The notes under the pieces: model-generated
What the model was told of the DNA's origin: nothing
Database searches by the model: none
The model's input: only the letters and a program-made list of their open reading frames with translations
Shown: piece after piece, positions 1 through 5,734 of the stretch
How positions within the stretch are numbered: position 1 is the stretch's first letter
How the letters are laid out: every line of letters starts with the position of its first letter
Program-made: the position numbers and the translations under genes
From: Planctomycetota bacterium
GTDB taxonomy: Bacteria; Planctomycetota; Phycisphaerae; UBA1845
Direction of reading: 5' to 3'
Assembly (NCBI GenBank): GCA_022567365.1
Contig: JADFHG010000267.1
Coordinates: forward strand, 1 to 5,734
Length of the DNA stretch: 5,734 bases

Positions 1-23
1 GCCCAATGACAAGCCCGCTGATC

Positions 24-42
24 GGGGAGGGCAAGAGAAATG
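24..42 (+). promoter_or_regulatory. Shine-Dalgarno-like site before an alternative upstream ATG
   Basis: A purine-rich GGGGAGGG (24-31) lies 8 nt before an ATG at 40. That ATG is in frame with the beta-propeller gene and the frame stays open to it, the last upstream stop being at 19-21. If used, it adds 67 residues before the GTG at 241 and leaves the export signal about 85 residues inside the protein, which is unusual. The site is visible; whether it is used is unknown. Confidence 0.3.
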
Positions 43-158
43 ATCAGTACGTCATGCTTTGATGGTTCGGGAACCGCGGGGCACGCGCCGATCGACGGTA
101 GTCGGTACGTGTACCTCAGTATCGTGTTTCATAAGTTTCACGACTATCTAAGCCGCAT

Positions 159-229
159 GCTTCAGCCTGCGCGATCCTGCGAGCGCAGAGAACGGTCACG
201 AGCATTCGTGACATCGCGCGGGCTGAAGC
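159..229 (+). other. Structured element: 17-bp stem enclosing two hairpins (three-way junction)
   Basis: Bases 159-175 pair with 213-229 over 17 positions, all Watson-Crick except a T168/G220 pair, which would be a G-U wobble in + strand RNA. Inside lie two hairpins: 177-180 with 185-188 (loop GAGC), and a perfect 7-bp stem 195-201 with 206-212 (loop GCAT). The second hairpin abuts the outer stem directly. About 56 of 71 bases are paired. The element sits just before the preferred start codon of the beta-propeller gene. It could be a REP or MITE-like dispersed repeat, a leader RNA structure, or a relic of a mobile element. It is not a tRNA: there is no anticodon or T-arm arrangement. Confidence 0.6.
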
Positions 230-234
230 CCGCG
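217..234 (+). repeat. GC-rich palindrome overlapping the structured element
   Basis: CGCGGGCT (217-224) and AGCCCGCG (227-234) form a perfect 8-bp inverted repeat around a 2-base centre (an RNA loop would open to four bases). It shares bases 217-229 with the right arm of the 17-bp stem, so the two folds exclude each other. Its 3' edge is 6 nt before the GTG at 241. Palindromes of this GGGCTGAAGCCC type recall dispersed repeats that I associate from memory with planctomycete genomes; copy number cannot be judged from one window. Confidence 0.6.
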
Positions 235-240
235 GCTCGG

Positions 241-2568
241 GTGGGGCGCGTCAACGGGTGTATCCGCGAGCGCGTACACCGGAGTGGCGGTTGCCTCGCT
301 TGCCTGCTCGCGGTGGTTGTCCTTTGTGTCGGCGGTCGCGCGTCGGGCGCGGAATGGACCGAGCTGGGTCCGGCCCCAATCGCGAACGGCCCGTTCGCGG
401 GGCGGATCACCGCCGTTGTCGCCAGCCCGACGATACATGAGAAATTCTATATAGCCGCCGCCGCGGGCGGCATCTGGCGAACGGAAAACAACGGGAGCAC
501 GTGGACCGCCTTGGCCCAGGACATGCCGACGTTGGTGATCGGCGCGCTCGCCATGGATCCCGACAACGAGGACATCCTGTACGCCGGTTCCGGCGAGGCC
601 AACTTCGCCAACCATAGCTATTACGGACTGGGTGTATACAAGACGGTGGACGGGGGCGACTCGTGGACGGTCCTCGCGACCGATACCTTCGCCGGACGGA
701 CGTTTTCCCGCATTCTCGTTTCGCACGCGGATGGCGATGTCTTGTTCGCGTCGATCATGCCGGCGGGCGGGTTCCCCGCGGTAAACGCGGCCAAGGGCCA
801 TCCGTTGGCGGAGGGGCCGGTCGGTGTGTTCAGGTCGATCGACGGCGGTGTTTCCTGGACCCATCTGACGAACGGTCTACCTGCTGAGCCCGCGTCTGAC
901 GTGTGGATCGACCCCGCCGACGCGACGGTCGTATACGCGGCGATCGGCGACATTTTCGGGATCCCGGAAAACGGGATTTACAAATCGCAGGACGGCGGTG
1001 ACAGTTGGGTCAAGCTCTCGGGCGGGCTTCCGACAACGGACGTCGGACGGATTTCGCTCGCGATCGCGCCCTCCGATCCGAATCGGATCTACACGATCAT
1101 CACGCAGGTCTCCGACGAGTTCGGGGGCGGCGCCTCGTTGCGCGGCGTGTATCGCTCGGACGACGCGGGCGCGACGTGGACGCACAAGCCGTCGGCCAAC
1201 TTCCAGGCGACGTACGGGTGGTATTTAAGCACGGCCATTGTCCACCCGCTCAATCCCGACACCGTCTTCGTCGGCGGGGTGACCCTGCTCAGATCGACCA
1301 ACGGCGGGGATTCGTGGACCTTCGTCACACCGCAGCACGTCGATATGCACGGATTGGCGTGGGACAAACATTTCCACCTGCTCGCCGCGAACGACGGAGG
1401 GTTGCACAAATCGACGAACAACGGGAATTCGTGGACGGCGCTCAACACCGGTCTCGGCACGATTCAGATCTACCCGGGCCTGTCGCTCAGCAAGACGAAC
1501 GAGAACTTCGTCCTCGCCGGAATGCAGGACAACGGCACCAATCGCCGCTCCATCGACAGCATTGTCTGGTCACAGAGCCTGGGCGGCGACGGTGGGTATA
1601 CGGCGGTCAACCCGTTCGACTCGAATACGCTGTTTGCCGAGTTTCAGGGGTCGGGCAACCTCTTTCGCTCGACCGACGGGGGTGCCACGTTCAACTCATC
1701 GGGAAGCGGTATTAGCGGCGGCGATCGCAACTGTTTCCTCCCGCCGATGACCTACTTCCCCGATTCCTCGACCGACCTGTTGTACGGAACCCACCGGATC
1801 TATCGCTCGACCAACAATGGATCAAGCTGGACACCCATTACCGGAGACCTGACCAGTGGGACTCCGTTTGCCATACGGGCGATCGCCATAGCGCCGTCCA
1901 ACTCCCAGACCGTCTACATCGCCACCAACGGCGGGCGGGTGCAGGTGAGCACCGACGGGGGCTTCACGTGGGATCTAAAGCTGACGGACGTTCCCGGTTG
2001 GCCACGGGTGACGCGCGAACTCGCGATCGATCCGCTCGACGATTCGGTTGCTTATCTCGGCGTCGGCAACTTCGGCGTCGATAAGGTGCTCCGAACGACC
2101 GACCGAGGCGACACCTGGACATCGGTCACGGGAGACCTCCCGGACGTTCCGGTGATCAGCGTCGCGGTGCACCACGTCGGGTATCGAAGGACGGTCTTCG
2201 CAGGAACCGACGCGGGCGTGTACTACTCGATCAACGATAGCGGGACGTGGACCGAGCTGGGGAACTTGCCGCACACGCCGGTAACCGACGTCGTGGTGGA
2301 CGCCGACCGCGACCGACTGGTGATCTCGACCATGGGGCGCGGGGCGTGGACCATCGCCATCCCCACGCCGAACGACAGCAACGCCGACGGAGACGTCGAC
2401 GCGGCGGACTTCGCGGACCTGCAACTCTGTTTCAGCGGACCCTCGGAGGCACCCGGCTTTGTCGAACCTAGCGAAGCCTGCCGCGACTGGTTCGATTCGG
2501 ACTCGGACACCGACATAGACGATTTGGACCACGCCGCGTTCGTCGCGCAACTGCTCGGACCCGGCTAG
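241..2568 (+). CDS. Secreted Asp-box (BNR/sortilin-like) beta-propeller protein with C-terminal dockerin-like domain
   Basis: Predicted exported protein of 775 aa from GTG 241. Residues 1-37 read as a signal peptide: an Arg-rich n-region, a hydrophobic core at about 18-32 (LACLLAVVVLCVGG), and likely cleavage after Ala37. The body carries twelve Asp-box motifs (S/T-x-D/N-x-G-x-S/T-W/F) at about 81, 135, 199, 249, 306, 352, 391, 477, 523, 570, 619 and 663, as in VPS10/sortilin-like, YCF48-like and GH74-type propellers. A QDNGT...GGDGG stretch near 429-451 is also typical of that group. The C-terminus (about 712-775) is dockerin-like, with calcium loops DSNADGDVDAAD and DSDSDTDIDDLD and Cys730 and Cys747 between them. 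Enzymatic activity cannot be claimed; binding or surface display is equally possible. I chose the GTG because it places the signal peptide at the N-terminus. ATG 40 (good Shine-Dalgarno, 842 aa) and ATG 157 are in-frame alternatives that would put 40-85 residues ahead of it. The stop is TAG. Confidence 0.9.
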   Translation: MGRVNGCIRERVHRSGGCLACLLAVVVLCVGGRASGAEWTELGPAPIANGPFAGRITAVVASPTIHEKFYIAAAAGGIWRTENNGSTWTALAQDMPTLVIGALAMDPDNEDILYAGSGEANFANHSYYGLGVYKTVDGGDSWTVLATDTFAGRTFSRILVSHADGDVLFASIMPAGGFPAVNAAKGHPLAEGPVGVFRSIDGGVSWTHLTNGLPAEPASDVWIDPADATVVYAAIGDIFGIPENGIYKSQDGGDSWVKLSGGLPTTDVGRISLAIAPSDPNRIYTIITQVSDEFGGGASLRGVYRSDDAGATWTHKPSANFQATYGWYLSTAIVHPLNPDTVFVGGVTLLRSTNGGDSWTFVTPQHVDMHGLAWDKHFHLLAANDGGLHKSTNNGNSWTALNTGLGTIQIYPGLSLSKTNENFVLAGMQDNGTNRRSIDSIVWSQSLGGDGGYTAVNPFDSNTLFAEFQGSGNLFRSTDGGATFNSSGSGISGGDRNCFLPPMTYFPDSSTDLLYGTHRIYRSTNNGSSWTPITGDLTSGTPFAIRAIAIAPSNSQTVYIATNGGRVQVSTDGGFTWDLKLTDVPGWPRVTRELAIDPLDDSVAYLGVGNFGVDKVLRTTDRGDTWTSVTGDLPDVPVISVAVHHVGYRRTVFAGTDAGVYYSINDSGTWTELGNLPHTPVTDVVVDADRDRLVISTMGRGAWTIAIPTPNDSNADGDVDAADFADLQLCFSGPSEAPGFVEPSEACRDWFDSDSDTDIDDLDHAAFVAQLLGPG

Positions 2569-2925
2569 CAAGAAACCGGCAAGGTAGGTGATGGGACCGA
2601 CCTGCGGGTTCCGGCGCGCGGTCATGTGGTTTGTATAACCGATGCGGGAATGGCAAAGGGCCGCCCGTGCCTCATTCGTGCGCACACGCCGAGACCGGCG
2701 CCGTCAGCGGTAGCGGATGCGCCGCGTTGGAATATGCGGCCGGTGGTTGATCGAACACCGAAGCCGTGCATAATGGAATCCCGTGCGGGTCTTCATCCGT
2801 CCGCGAATATGAAGGTTTTCTTGTGCGGAACCGCCGATGACCAATGTGAGGGAGCACTGCGGCAATCGACGAGACGGGTCGCGCGGCCCGTTGGAATCGG
2901 TTGATGGTCGTCGCCCTGCGATCCG
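2569..2925. other. Intergenic region without a convincing gene
   Basis: This 357-base gap separates the beta-propeller gene from the HD-GYP gene. A + strand open frame at 2626-2904 (92 codons) has no recognisable domain and no ribosome binding site, and I do not call it. No clear terminator follows the stop at 2568. The right half holds a candidate promoter (2747-2774). A short hairpin (ACGGG 2874-2878 with CCCGT 2887-2891, extendable by G-U pairing) lies about 35 nt before the next start codon. Confidence 0.6.
2747..2774 (+). promoter_or_regulatory. Candidate sigma70-type promoter for the HD-GYP gene
   Basis: TTGATC (2747-2752) and CATAAT (2769-2774) are spaced by 16 bp. The -10 matches TATAAT at 5 of 6 positions and the -35 matches TTGACA at 4 of 6. 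Initiation near 2781 would give a leader of about 145 nt before the start at 2926. This was found by eye, with no experimental support. Confidence 0.4.
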
Positions 2926-4167
2926 ATGCCTATTCTTCTAAGCGTTCCCGAACTTCGGCCCGGCATGCGTTTGGCGCAGCCGTTGCTCGACGCCACCCAG
3001 CTCCTGCTTCCGGCGGACAAGGAACTCGAGCGCGCCGATATCCAAGGGCTGGTCCGCCGGGTGCCCCACCTTAGCGCGCTTATTGTCGATCCAATCCTCG
3101 ACGAACTCGCGTCGTTCGCGGACGAAGCGGGCGATCAGGCCGTCGCGCGGCAAGCCCAATCGGCTTTGATCGACACGCTGATTGATGTTCGTGGCCGCTT
3201 CGAGCAGCAGATGTCCCTGTCATCCTTGGACGTCGGCAGCCTCCAACGGACCATCCAGGAAGTTATCGCGTTTGTCAATCGGAGTCCCGTCGCGGCGGCG
3301 ATGCTGGTTGCCAATGGGGCAAAGGGACACTACTTGACCACGCACCCGGCAAACGTCTTTTACCTGAGCCTAGTCATCGGCAATGCGGTCCGCCGGGTCG
3401 TCATTCGTGAGTGGACCCGGCAGCAACGCCGCAAGAGCGGGGTGGCCAACGAGGAAATGAGCATCGCGCCCTTGGCATTGGGCGCTCTTTTTCTCGATGT
3501 CGCGATGTGGCCGATGGAGCACCTGTACGGCAAGTCCGCGCCGCTCACGGCGAAAGAGCGGGCCGCGATCCGGCGTCATCCTCTTGACGGCGCAAACATG
3601 CTGCCCGACGGAACCCCCGACCTGACTCGGTTGATCGTCCGTACGCATCACGAAAACATCGACGGCAGCGGTTATCCCAATGGCCTCGTGGGCGACGAAA
3701 TCCACCTGTTCGCGAGGATTGTTCGGGTTGCCGACGCCTTCGACGCCGCGATCGCGACGCCCGTCTTCCGGGAGGCAAAATCCCCCGTTCGTGTCCTTTG
3801 GGAAATGTCCCTCGGTCCGCACCGACGCTGCTACGACAAGATCATCCTGAAGGTCTTCTCTCAACTCGTGCACCCGTATCCCATCGGTGCGAAGGTTCGG
3901 CTCAACAACGGGCAGTTCGGGGTCGTGGTGCGCCACGGCATCGACGACCCCTTCCGTCCGCAGGTAATCATCGCGTTCGACGGCGGCGGCAAGCGACTTC
4001 CGCGCAATCGAATCAGCGGCGTCGTACAACTGGATCTTCAGGATGAGCTTCGGATCGTATCGTTCCGCGGAGAAGATCTTTCGTACGTGAACGAGACGAC
4101 CCCGGACGAGCCCGACGCAACCGTCCTCACCCAGTTTGAATCGCTGTTTGAAAGCGCTTATCCATAG
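2926..4167 (+). CDS. HD-GYP-family signalling protein with degenerate HD dyad
   Basis: Cytoplasmic protein of 413 aa with no signal peptide or membrane segment. Residues 1-60 (VPELRPGMRLAQPLL...) match the short N-terminal domain often placed before HD-GYP phosphodiesterases. The HD-GYP core spans about 135-285: His140, LFLD at 188-191, HP at 218-219, HHE at 241-243, DGSGYPNGL at 246-254, ARI at 263-265 and VAD at 268-270. Active family members hydrolyse cyclic di-GMP through metals held by these His and Asp residues. Here the usual HDxGK reads LDVAM, so the dyad His is Leu190 and the conserved Lys is Met194; Asp191 remains. The residue four before His140 is Tyr, not the Glu used by trinuclear members. 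Residues about 316-385 (HPYPIGAKVRLNNGQFGVVV...) form a C-terminal beta domain common after HD-GYP cores. It may be a reduced-activity enzyme or a c-di-GMP sensor. The ATG at 2926 lacks a clear Shine-Dalgarno, but the LRPGM domain begins right after it. Confidence 0.9.
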   Translation: MPILLSVPELRPGMRLAQPLLDATQLLLPADKELERADIQGLVRRVPHLSALIVDPILDELASFADEAGDQAVARQAQSALIDTLIDVRGRFEQQMSLSSLDVGSLQRTIQEVIAFVNRSPVAAAMLVANGAKGHYLTTHPANVFYLSLVIGNAVRRVVIREWTRQQRRKSGVANEEMSIAPLALGALFLDVAMWPMEHLYGKSAPLTAKERAAIRRHPLDGANMLPDGTPDLTRLIVRTHHENIDGSGYPNGLVGDEIHLFARIVRVADAFDAAIATPVFREAKSPVRVLWEMSLGPHRRCYDKIILKVFSQLVHPYPIGAKVRLNNGQFGVVVRHGIDDPFRPQVIIAFDGGGKRLPRNRISGVVQLDLQDELRIVSFRGEDLSYVNETTPDEPDATVLTQFESLFESAYP

Positions 4168-4200
4168 CAGGATGTTAGTGAAGTCACACCCGATGGTTGG

Positions 4201-4228
4201 GGACCGGCACTCGCAAGCGGGCCGGTCC
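4201..4228 (+). terminator. Strong hairpin after the HD-GYP gene, terminator-like but without a T tract
   Basis: GGACCGGC (4201-4208) and GCCGGTCC (4221-4228) are perfect 8-bp complements. The 12-base loop can itself pair CGC with GCG. The hairpin begins 34 nt after the TAG stop, a plausible place for transcript termination or 3'-end protection. No run of T follows, so intrinsic termination is uncertain. Confidence 0.35.
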
Positions 4229-4368
4229 GTCACCGGGGCACGCACGGACCGAATTCCGGCGCGACCGATTGTTCAAAAGACTGTTTGCGGAAACTATCGG
4301 TGTGCCCTCCGCGGCGGAATCCGGTGATCATCGCAACGACCAGTTTCTCGGCGCCTGTGCCGTCTCGA

Positions 4369-4396
4369 TTGTCCAGCGATCCCGCCTGCTTATAAT
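4369..4396 (+). promoter_or_regulatory. Sigma70-type promoter for the adenosyltransferase gene
   Basis: A perfect -10 TATAAT (4391-4396) is preceded at 16 bp by TTGTCC (4369-4374), 4 of 6 matches to TTGACA. Transcription would start near 4403, about 20 nt before the ATG at 4425. This supports that ATG and rules against the longer in-frame opening from 4197, whose first part would lie upstream of the promoter. Confidence 0.6.
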
Positions 4397-4411
4397 ACAC
4401 TCGGTCACCTT

Positions 4412-4416
4412 GGGAG
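4412..4416 (+). promoter_or_regulatory. Ribosome binding site of the adenosyltransferase gene
   Basis: GGGAG lies 8 nt before the ATG at 4425. Together with the promoter just upstream and the family N-terminus MKLYTKTGDDGETGL, it fixes the start against the in-frame ATG at 4197. Confidence 0.65.
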
Positions 4417-4424
4417 CGGTGCGC

Positions 4425-4970
4425 ATGAAACTATATACAAAGACCGGCGACGACGGCGAAACGGGGCTTTTCGGGGGCATCCGTGTATCAAAGGACGACC
4501 CCCGAGTGGCCGCGTATGGTGACGTCGATGAGACGAACGCGGCAATCGGCGTCGCAGCCGCTACGAGCAAGGACGCCGAATTGATCGGACGGCTTCGCGA
4601 GATTCAATCAGACATGTTCGCACTCGGCGCACGGCTGGCAACGCTGAAATCGAGCGGTCCCGGACCGGGAATCGACGGCGAGGCGGTCCGCCGGCTCGAG
4701 GGTTGGATCGACGAGGCAGACGCCGAGGTAAAGCCGCTCCAGTCCTTCGTCCTGCCGGGCGGAACGGCTTCGGCTGCGGCGCTTCATCTGGCCCGAACGG
4801 TATGTCGGCGGGCGGAGCGATCCGTCGTCGCGCTGGCTCGCGCCTCGAACGTCGAGCCTGATTGTATCATTTACCTCAACCGCCTTAGCGATCTTCTGTT
4901 TGCATTGGCGCGGGCCGCGAACGGCCGTGCGAAGGTGGCCGACGTGCCGTGGACGGGGAAACCGCGCTGA
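4425..4970 (+). CDS. pduO: PduO-type cob(I)alamin / cob(I)yrinic acid a,c-diamide adenosyltransferase
   Basis: Cytoplasmic enzyme of 181 aa, the usual length for a single-domain PduO/MMAB-type ATP:corrinoid adenosyltransferase. The family transfers the 5'-deoxyadenosyl group of ATP to Co(I) corrinoid, making coenzyme B12, and works as a homotrimer. All family signatures are present: the N-terminal ATP-binding stretch TKTGDDGETGLFGG (5-18), YGDVDETNAAIG (31-42), FVLPGG (108-113) leading into ARTVCRRAERSVV (123-135), and YLNRLSDLLFALAR (150-163), with a W-x-x-KPR end (175-181). No key residue appears lost. It has its own promoter and ribosome binding site and no other B12 gene beside it, so it is probably a stand-alone housekeeping or salvage enzyme serving B12-dependent enzymes elsewhere. 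The symbol is a family label; the gene is not in a propanediol operon. Confidence 0.95.
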   Translation: MKLYTKTGDDGETGLFGGIRVSKDDPRVAAYGDVDETNAAIGVAAATSKDAELIGRLREIQSDMFALGARLATLKSSGPGPGIDGEAVRRLEGWIDEADAEVKPLQSFVLPGGTASAAALHLARTVCRRAERSVVALARASNVEPDCIIYLNRLSDLLFALARAANGRAKVADVPWTGKPR

Positions 4971-5011
4971 CGATTTGGTGTAGCCCGCTGGTGGGATGGT
5001 CGTAATAGCAG

Positions 5012-5034
5012 CCTGTGGAAAAACAGGATATTTT
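5012..5034 (+). terminator. Candidate intrinsic terminator after the adenosyltransferase gene
   Basis: CCTGT (5012-5016) and ACAGG (5023-5027) form a 5-bp stem with a GGAAAA loop, followed by ATATTTT (5028-5034). It lies about 40 nt after the TGA stop. The stem is short, so this is a weak or partial terminator at best. Confidence 0.4.
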
Positions 5035-5041
5035 GTGGGAC

Positions 5042-5067
5042 CGACTTTTTCAACGGCCTGCTAGGCC
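5042..5067. repeat. Possible mobile-element end relic with small palindrome
   Basis: The stretch CGACTTTTTCAACGGCCTGC (5042-5061) resembles, from memory, GACTTTTTCAACAGCC-like ends of some insertion sequences (IS1182-like). Its right part forms a hairpin, GGCCT (5055-5059) with AGGCC (5063-5067). No transposase or partner end is visible in the window, so it would be a solitary remnant. The resemblance is unverified. Confidence 0.25.
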
Positions 5068-5068
5068 A

Positions 5069-5097
5069 TTGTCGATCCAGGGGCGAATCCGTACAAT
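5069..5097 (+). promoter_or_regulatory. Candidate sigma70-type promoter for the FG-GAP repeat gene
   Basis: TTGTCG (5069-5074) and TACAAT (5092-5097) are separated by the optimal 17 bp. The -10 matches at 5 of 6 positions and the -35 at 4 of 6. Initiation near 5104 would give a leader of about 110 nt containing the hairpin at 5131-5150. Confidence 0.5.
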
Positions 5098-5130
5098 GGT
5101 GGATCAAGACATAGGACCGACGGAGGGGAC

Positions 5131-5150
5131 CACCGGGGTTACCGCCGGTG
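5131..5150 (+). other. Leader hairpin upstream of the FG-GAP repeat gene
   Basis: CACCGG (5131-5136) pairs with CCGGTG (5145-5150), and the interior GGT (5137-5139) can pair with ACC (5141-5143). It falls within the predicted untranslated leader, about 65 nt before the GTG start. It may affect mRNA stability or translation; no riboswitch class is recognised. Confidence 0.35.
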
Positions 5151-5215
5151 ATGTTCAGGTGGAGGGGATTGCTCGCAAGACCGCCCCACGGCAAGTCGCA
5201 TAAGAAGACAATATC

Positions 5216-5734
5216 GTGAAGCACAGCAGAGTGACGGCAGGATCGTTTGCGGCAGCATTGAAGCCGCAGGCGGCATTATTGATCCCGCTTGCGGGGTTGG
5301 CCGCGAGTCTGGCGGGGGCGCTCCCCGCCCGGGGCCAGGAGGTGGCCTTCACCGAGCACGTGATCTCGACCGCCGCCGACGGGGCCTGGTCCGTTTTCGC
5401 CACGGACCTGGACGGCGACGGGGACATCGACGTCCTCTCGGCGTCAGGCCTTGACGACAAGATCGCGTGGTACGAAAACGACGGCGGGTCGCCGCCGACC
5501 TTCACCGAGCACGTGATCTCGGCCAACGCCGACGGGGCCGCTTCCGTTTTCGCGACGGACCTGGACGGCGACGGGGACACCGACGTCCTCTCGGCGTCAT
5601 TCTTTGACGACAAGATCGCGTGGTACGAAAACGACGGCGGCTCACCCCCGACCTTCACCGAGCGGGTGATATCGACCGCCGCTGACAATGCCCGGTCCGT
5701 TTTCGCGGCGGATGTGGACGGCGACGGGGACACC
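5216..5734 (+). CDS. Secreted FG-GAP/VCBS repeat protein, N-terminal part (runs off window)
   Basis: The first 173 codons of an exported repeat protein; no stop before the window ends. Residues 1-40 form a signal peptide: a basic start (KHSR), a hydrophobic core at about 19-36, and likely cleavage after the ARG at 38-40. From residue 45 come units of 51 residues (45-95, 96-146, 147 onward). Each begins FTE-H/R-VIS and carries a calcium-binding D-x-DGDGD-x-D loop (64-72, 115-123, 166-173), followed in the complete units by DDKIAWYENDGG. This is the FG-GAP/VCBS propeller pattern of large extracellular and surface proteins; ligand or substrate is unknown. I chose GTG 5216 because it is the first start after the in-frame stop at 5201-5203 and keeps the basic n-region; only a weak AAGAAG (5202-5207) precedes it. 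GTG 5231 is the alternative. In planctomycetes such proteins often end in dockerin-like tails, which would lie beyond this window. Confidence 0.88.
   Translation, partial: MKHSRVTAGSFAAALKPQAALLIPLAGLAASLAGALPARGQEVAFTEHVISTAADGAWSVFATDLDGDGDIDVLSASGLDDKIAWYENDGGSPPTFTEHVISANADGAASVFATDLDGDGDTDVLSASFFDDKIAWYENDGGSPPTFTERVISTAADNARSVFAADVDGDGDT
5348..5734 (+). repeat. 153-bp in-frame tandem coding repeat (2.5 copies seen)
   Basis: The units start at 5348, 5501 and 5654, exactly 153 bp apart, and the third is cut by the window end. By eye, units 1 and 2 differ at about 14 of 153 positions. The differences cluster at the residues before and after the calcium loop (TAADGAW versus NADGAA, SGLDD versus SFFDD). 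Near-identity at silent positions suggests recent duplication or gene conversion, not only selection on the protein. Confidence 0.9.

Noticed and set aside
159..229. Structured element considered as a tRNA or an integron attC site
   Set aside because: It has no cloverleaf with anticodon and T-arm, no CCA end, and no attC core sites of the RYYYAAC/GTTRRRY type.
196..864. Reverse-strand open frame (222 codons) opposite the beta-propeller gene
   Set aside because: It has Arg-rich low-complexity composition and no domain, and it overlaps a well-supported + strand gene.
1975..2685. Reverse-strand open frame (236 codons)
   Set aside because: It is a shadow of the Asp-box and dockerin coding region with no motif of its own.
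2626..2904. 92-codon + strand frame between the propeller and HD-GYP genes
   Set aside because: No recognisable domain, no ribosome binding site, and it overlaps the candidate promoter for the next gene.
3370..4245. Long reverse-strand open frame (291 codons) opposite the HD-GYP gene
   Set aside because: It is antisense to a gene with clear HD-GYP motifs, its translation shows no recognisable domain, and long antisense frames are expected in GC-rich coding DNA.
4197..4424. 76-codon N-terminal extension of the adenosyltransferase
   Set aside because: The family N-terminus, the ribosome binding site and a perfect -10 element all place the start at 4425.
5096..5203. Short + strand frame of 35 codons in the leader of the FG-GAP gene
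   Set aside because: No ribosome binding site, the leader hairpin falls inside it, and the start overlaps the -10 element, so it is unlikely to be translated.
5155..5733. Reverse-strand repetitive open frame (192 codons)
   Set aside because: Its repeats are the antisense image of the 153-bp FG-GAP units; the + strand reading has a signal peptide and calcium loops.
5348..5734. Tandem repeats considered as a CRISPR array
   Set aside because: The units are 153 bp, contiguous, in frame and coding, with no short repeat/unique spacer alternation.

Overview
The window looks like a piece of a Planctomycetota chromosome, probably Phycisphaerae-like or an uncultured relative. The evidence is high GC, large exported repeat proteins, and a C-terminal dockerin-like tail with two calcium loops around a Cys pair. 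The FG-GAP repeats of the 'DLDGDGD...WYENDGG' type also point that way. The lineage is an inference; there is no rRNA or other phylogenetic marker here.

Layout, all genes on the + strand: (1) 1-240, a leader region with a strongly structured element (159-234); (2) 241-2568, a secreted Asp-box (BNR/sortilin-like) beta-propeller protein ending in a dockerin-like domain; (3) 2569-2925, a gap with one candidate promoter; (4) 2926-4167, an HD-GYP-family protein whose HD dyad has lost its histidine; (5) 4168-4424, a gap with a hairpin and a good promoter; (6) 4425-4970, a PduO-type cob(I)alamin adenosyltransferase; (7) 4971-5215, a gap with a terminator-like hairpin, a possible mobile-element relic, a promoter and a leader hairpin; (8) 5216 to the window end, the start of a secreted FG-GAP/VCBS repeat protein built from near-identical 153-bp units.

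The genes do not form one operon. Gaps are 245-357 bp, and three of the four genes have a plausible promoter of their own just upstream. Two genes encode exported, probably surface-associated or extracellular repeat proteins. The two between them are cytoplasmic: a c-di-GMP-type signalling protein and a coenzyme B12 enzyme. I see no functional link between them beyond adjacency.

I looked for a new multi-gene system and did not find one. The parts most worth a second look are the three-way-junction-like element at 159-229 with its competing hairpin at 217-234, the degenerate HD-GYP active site, and the recently amplified 153-bp coding repeats.
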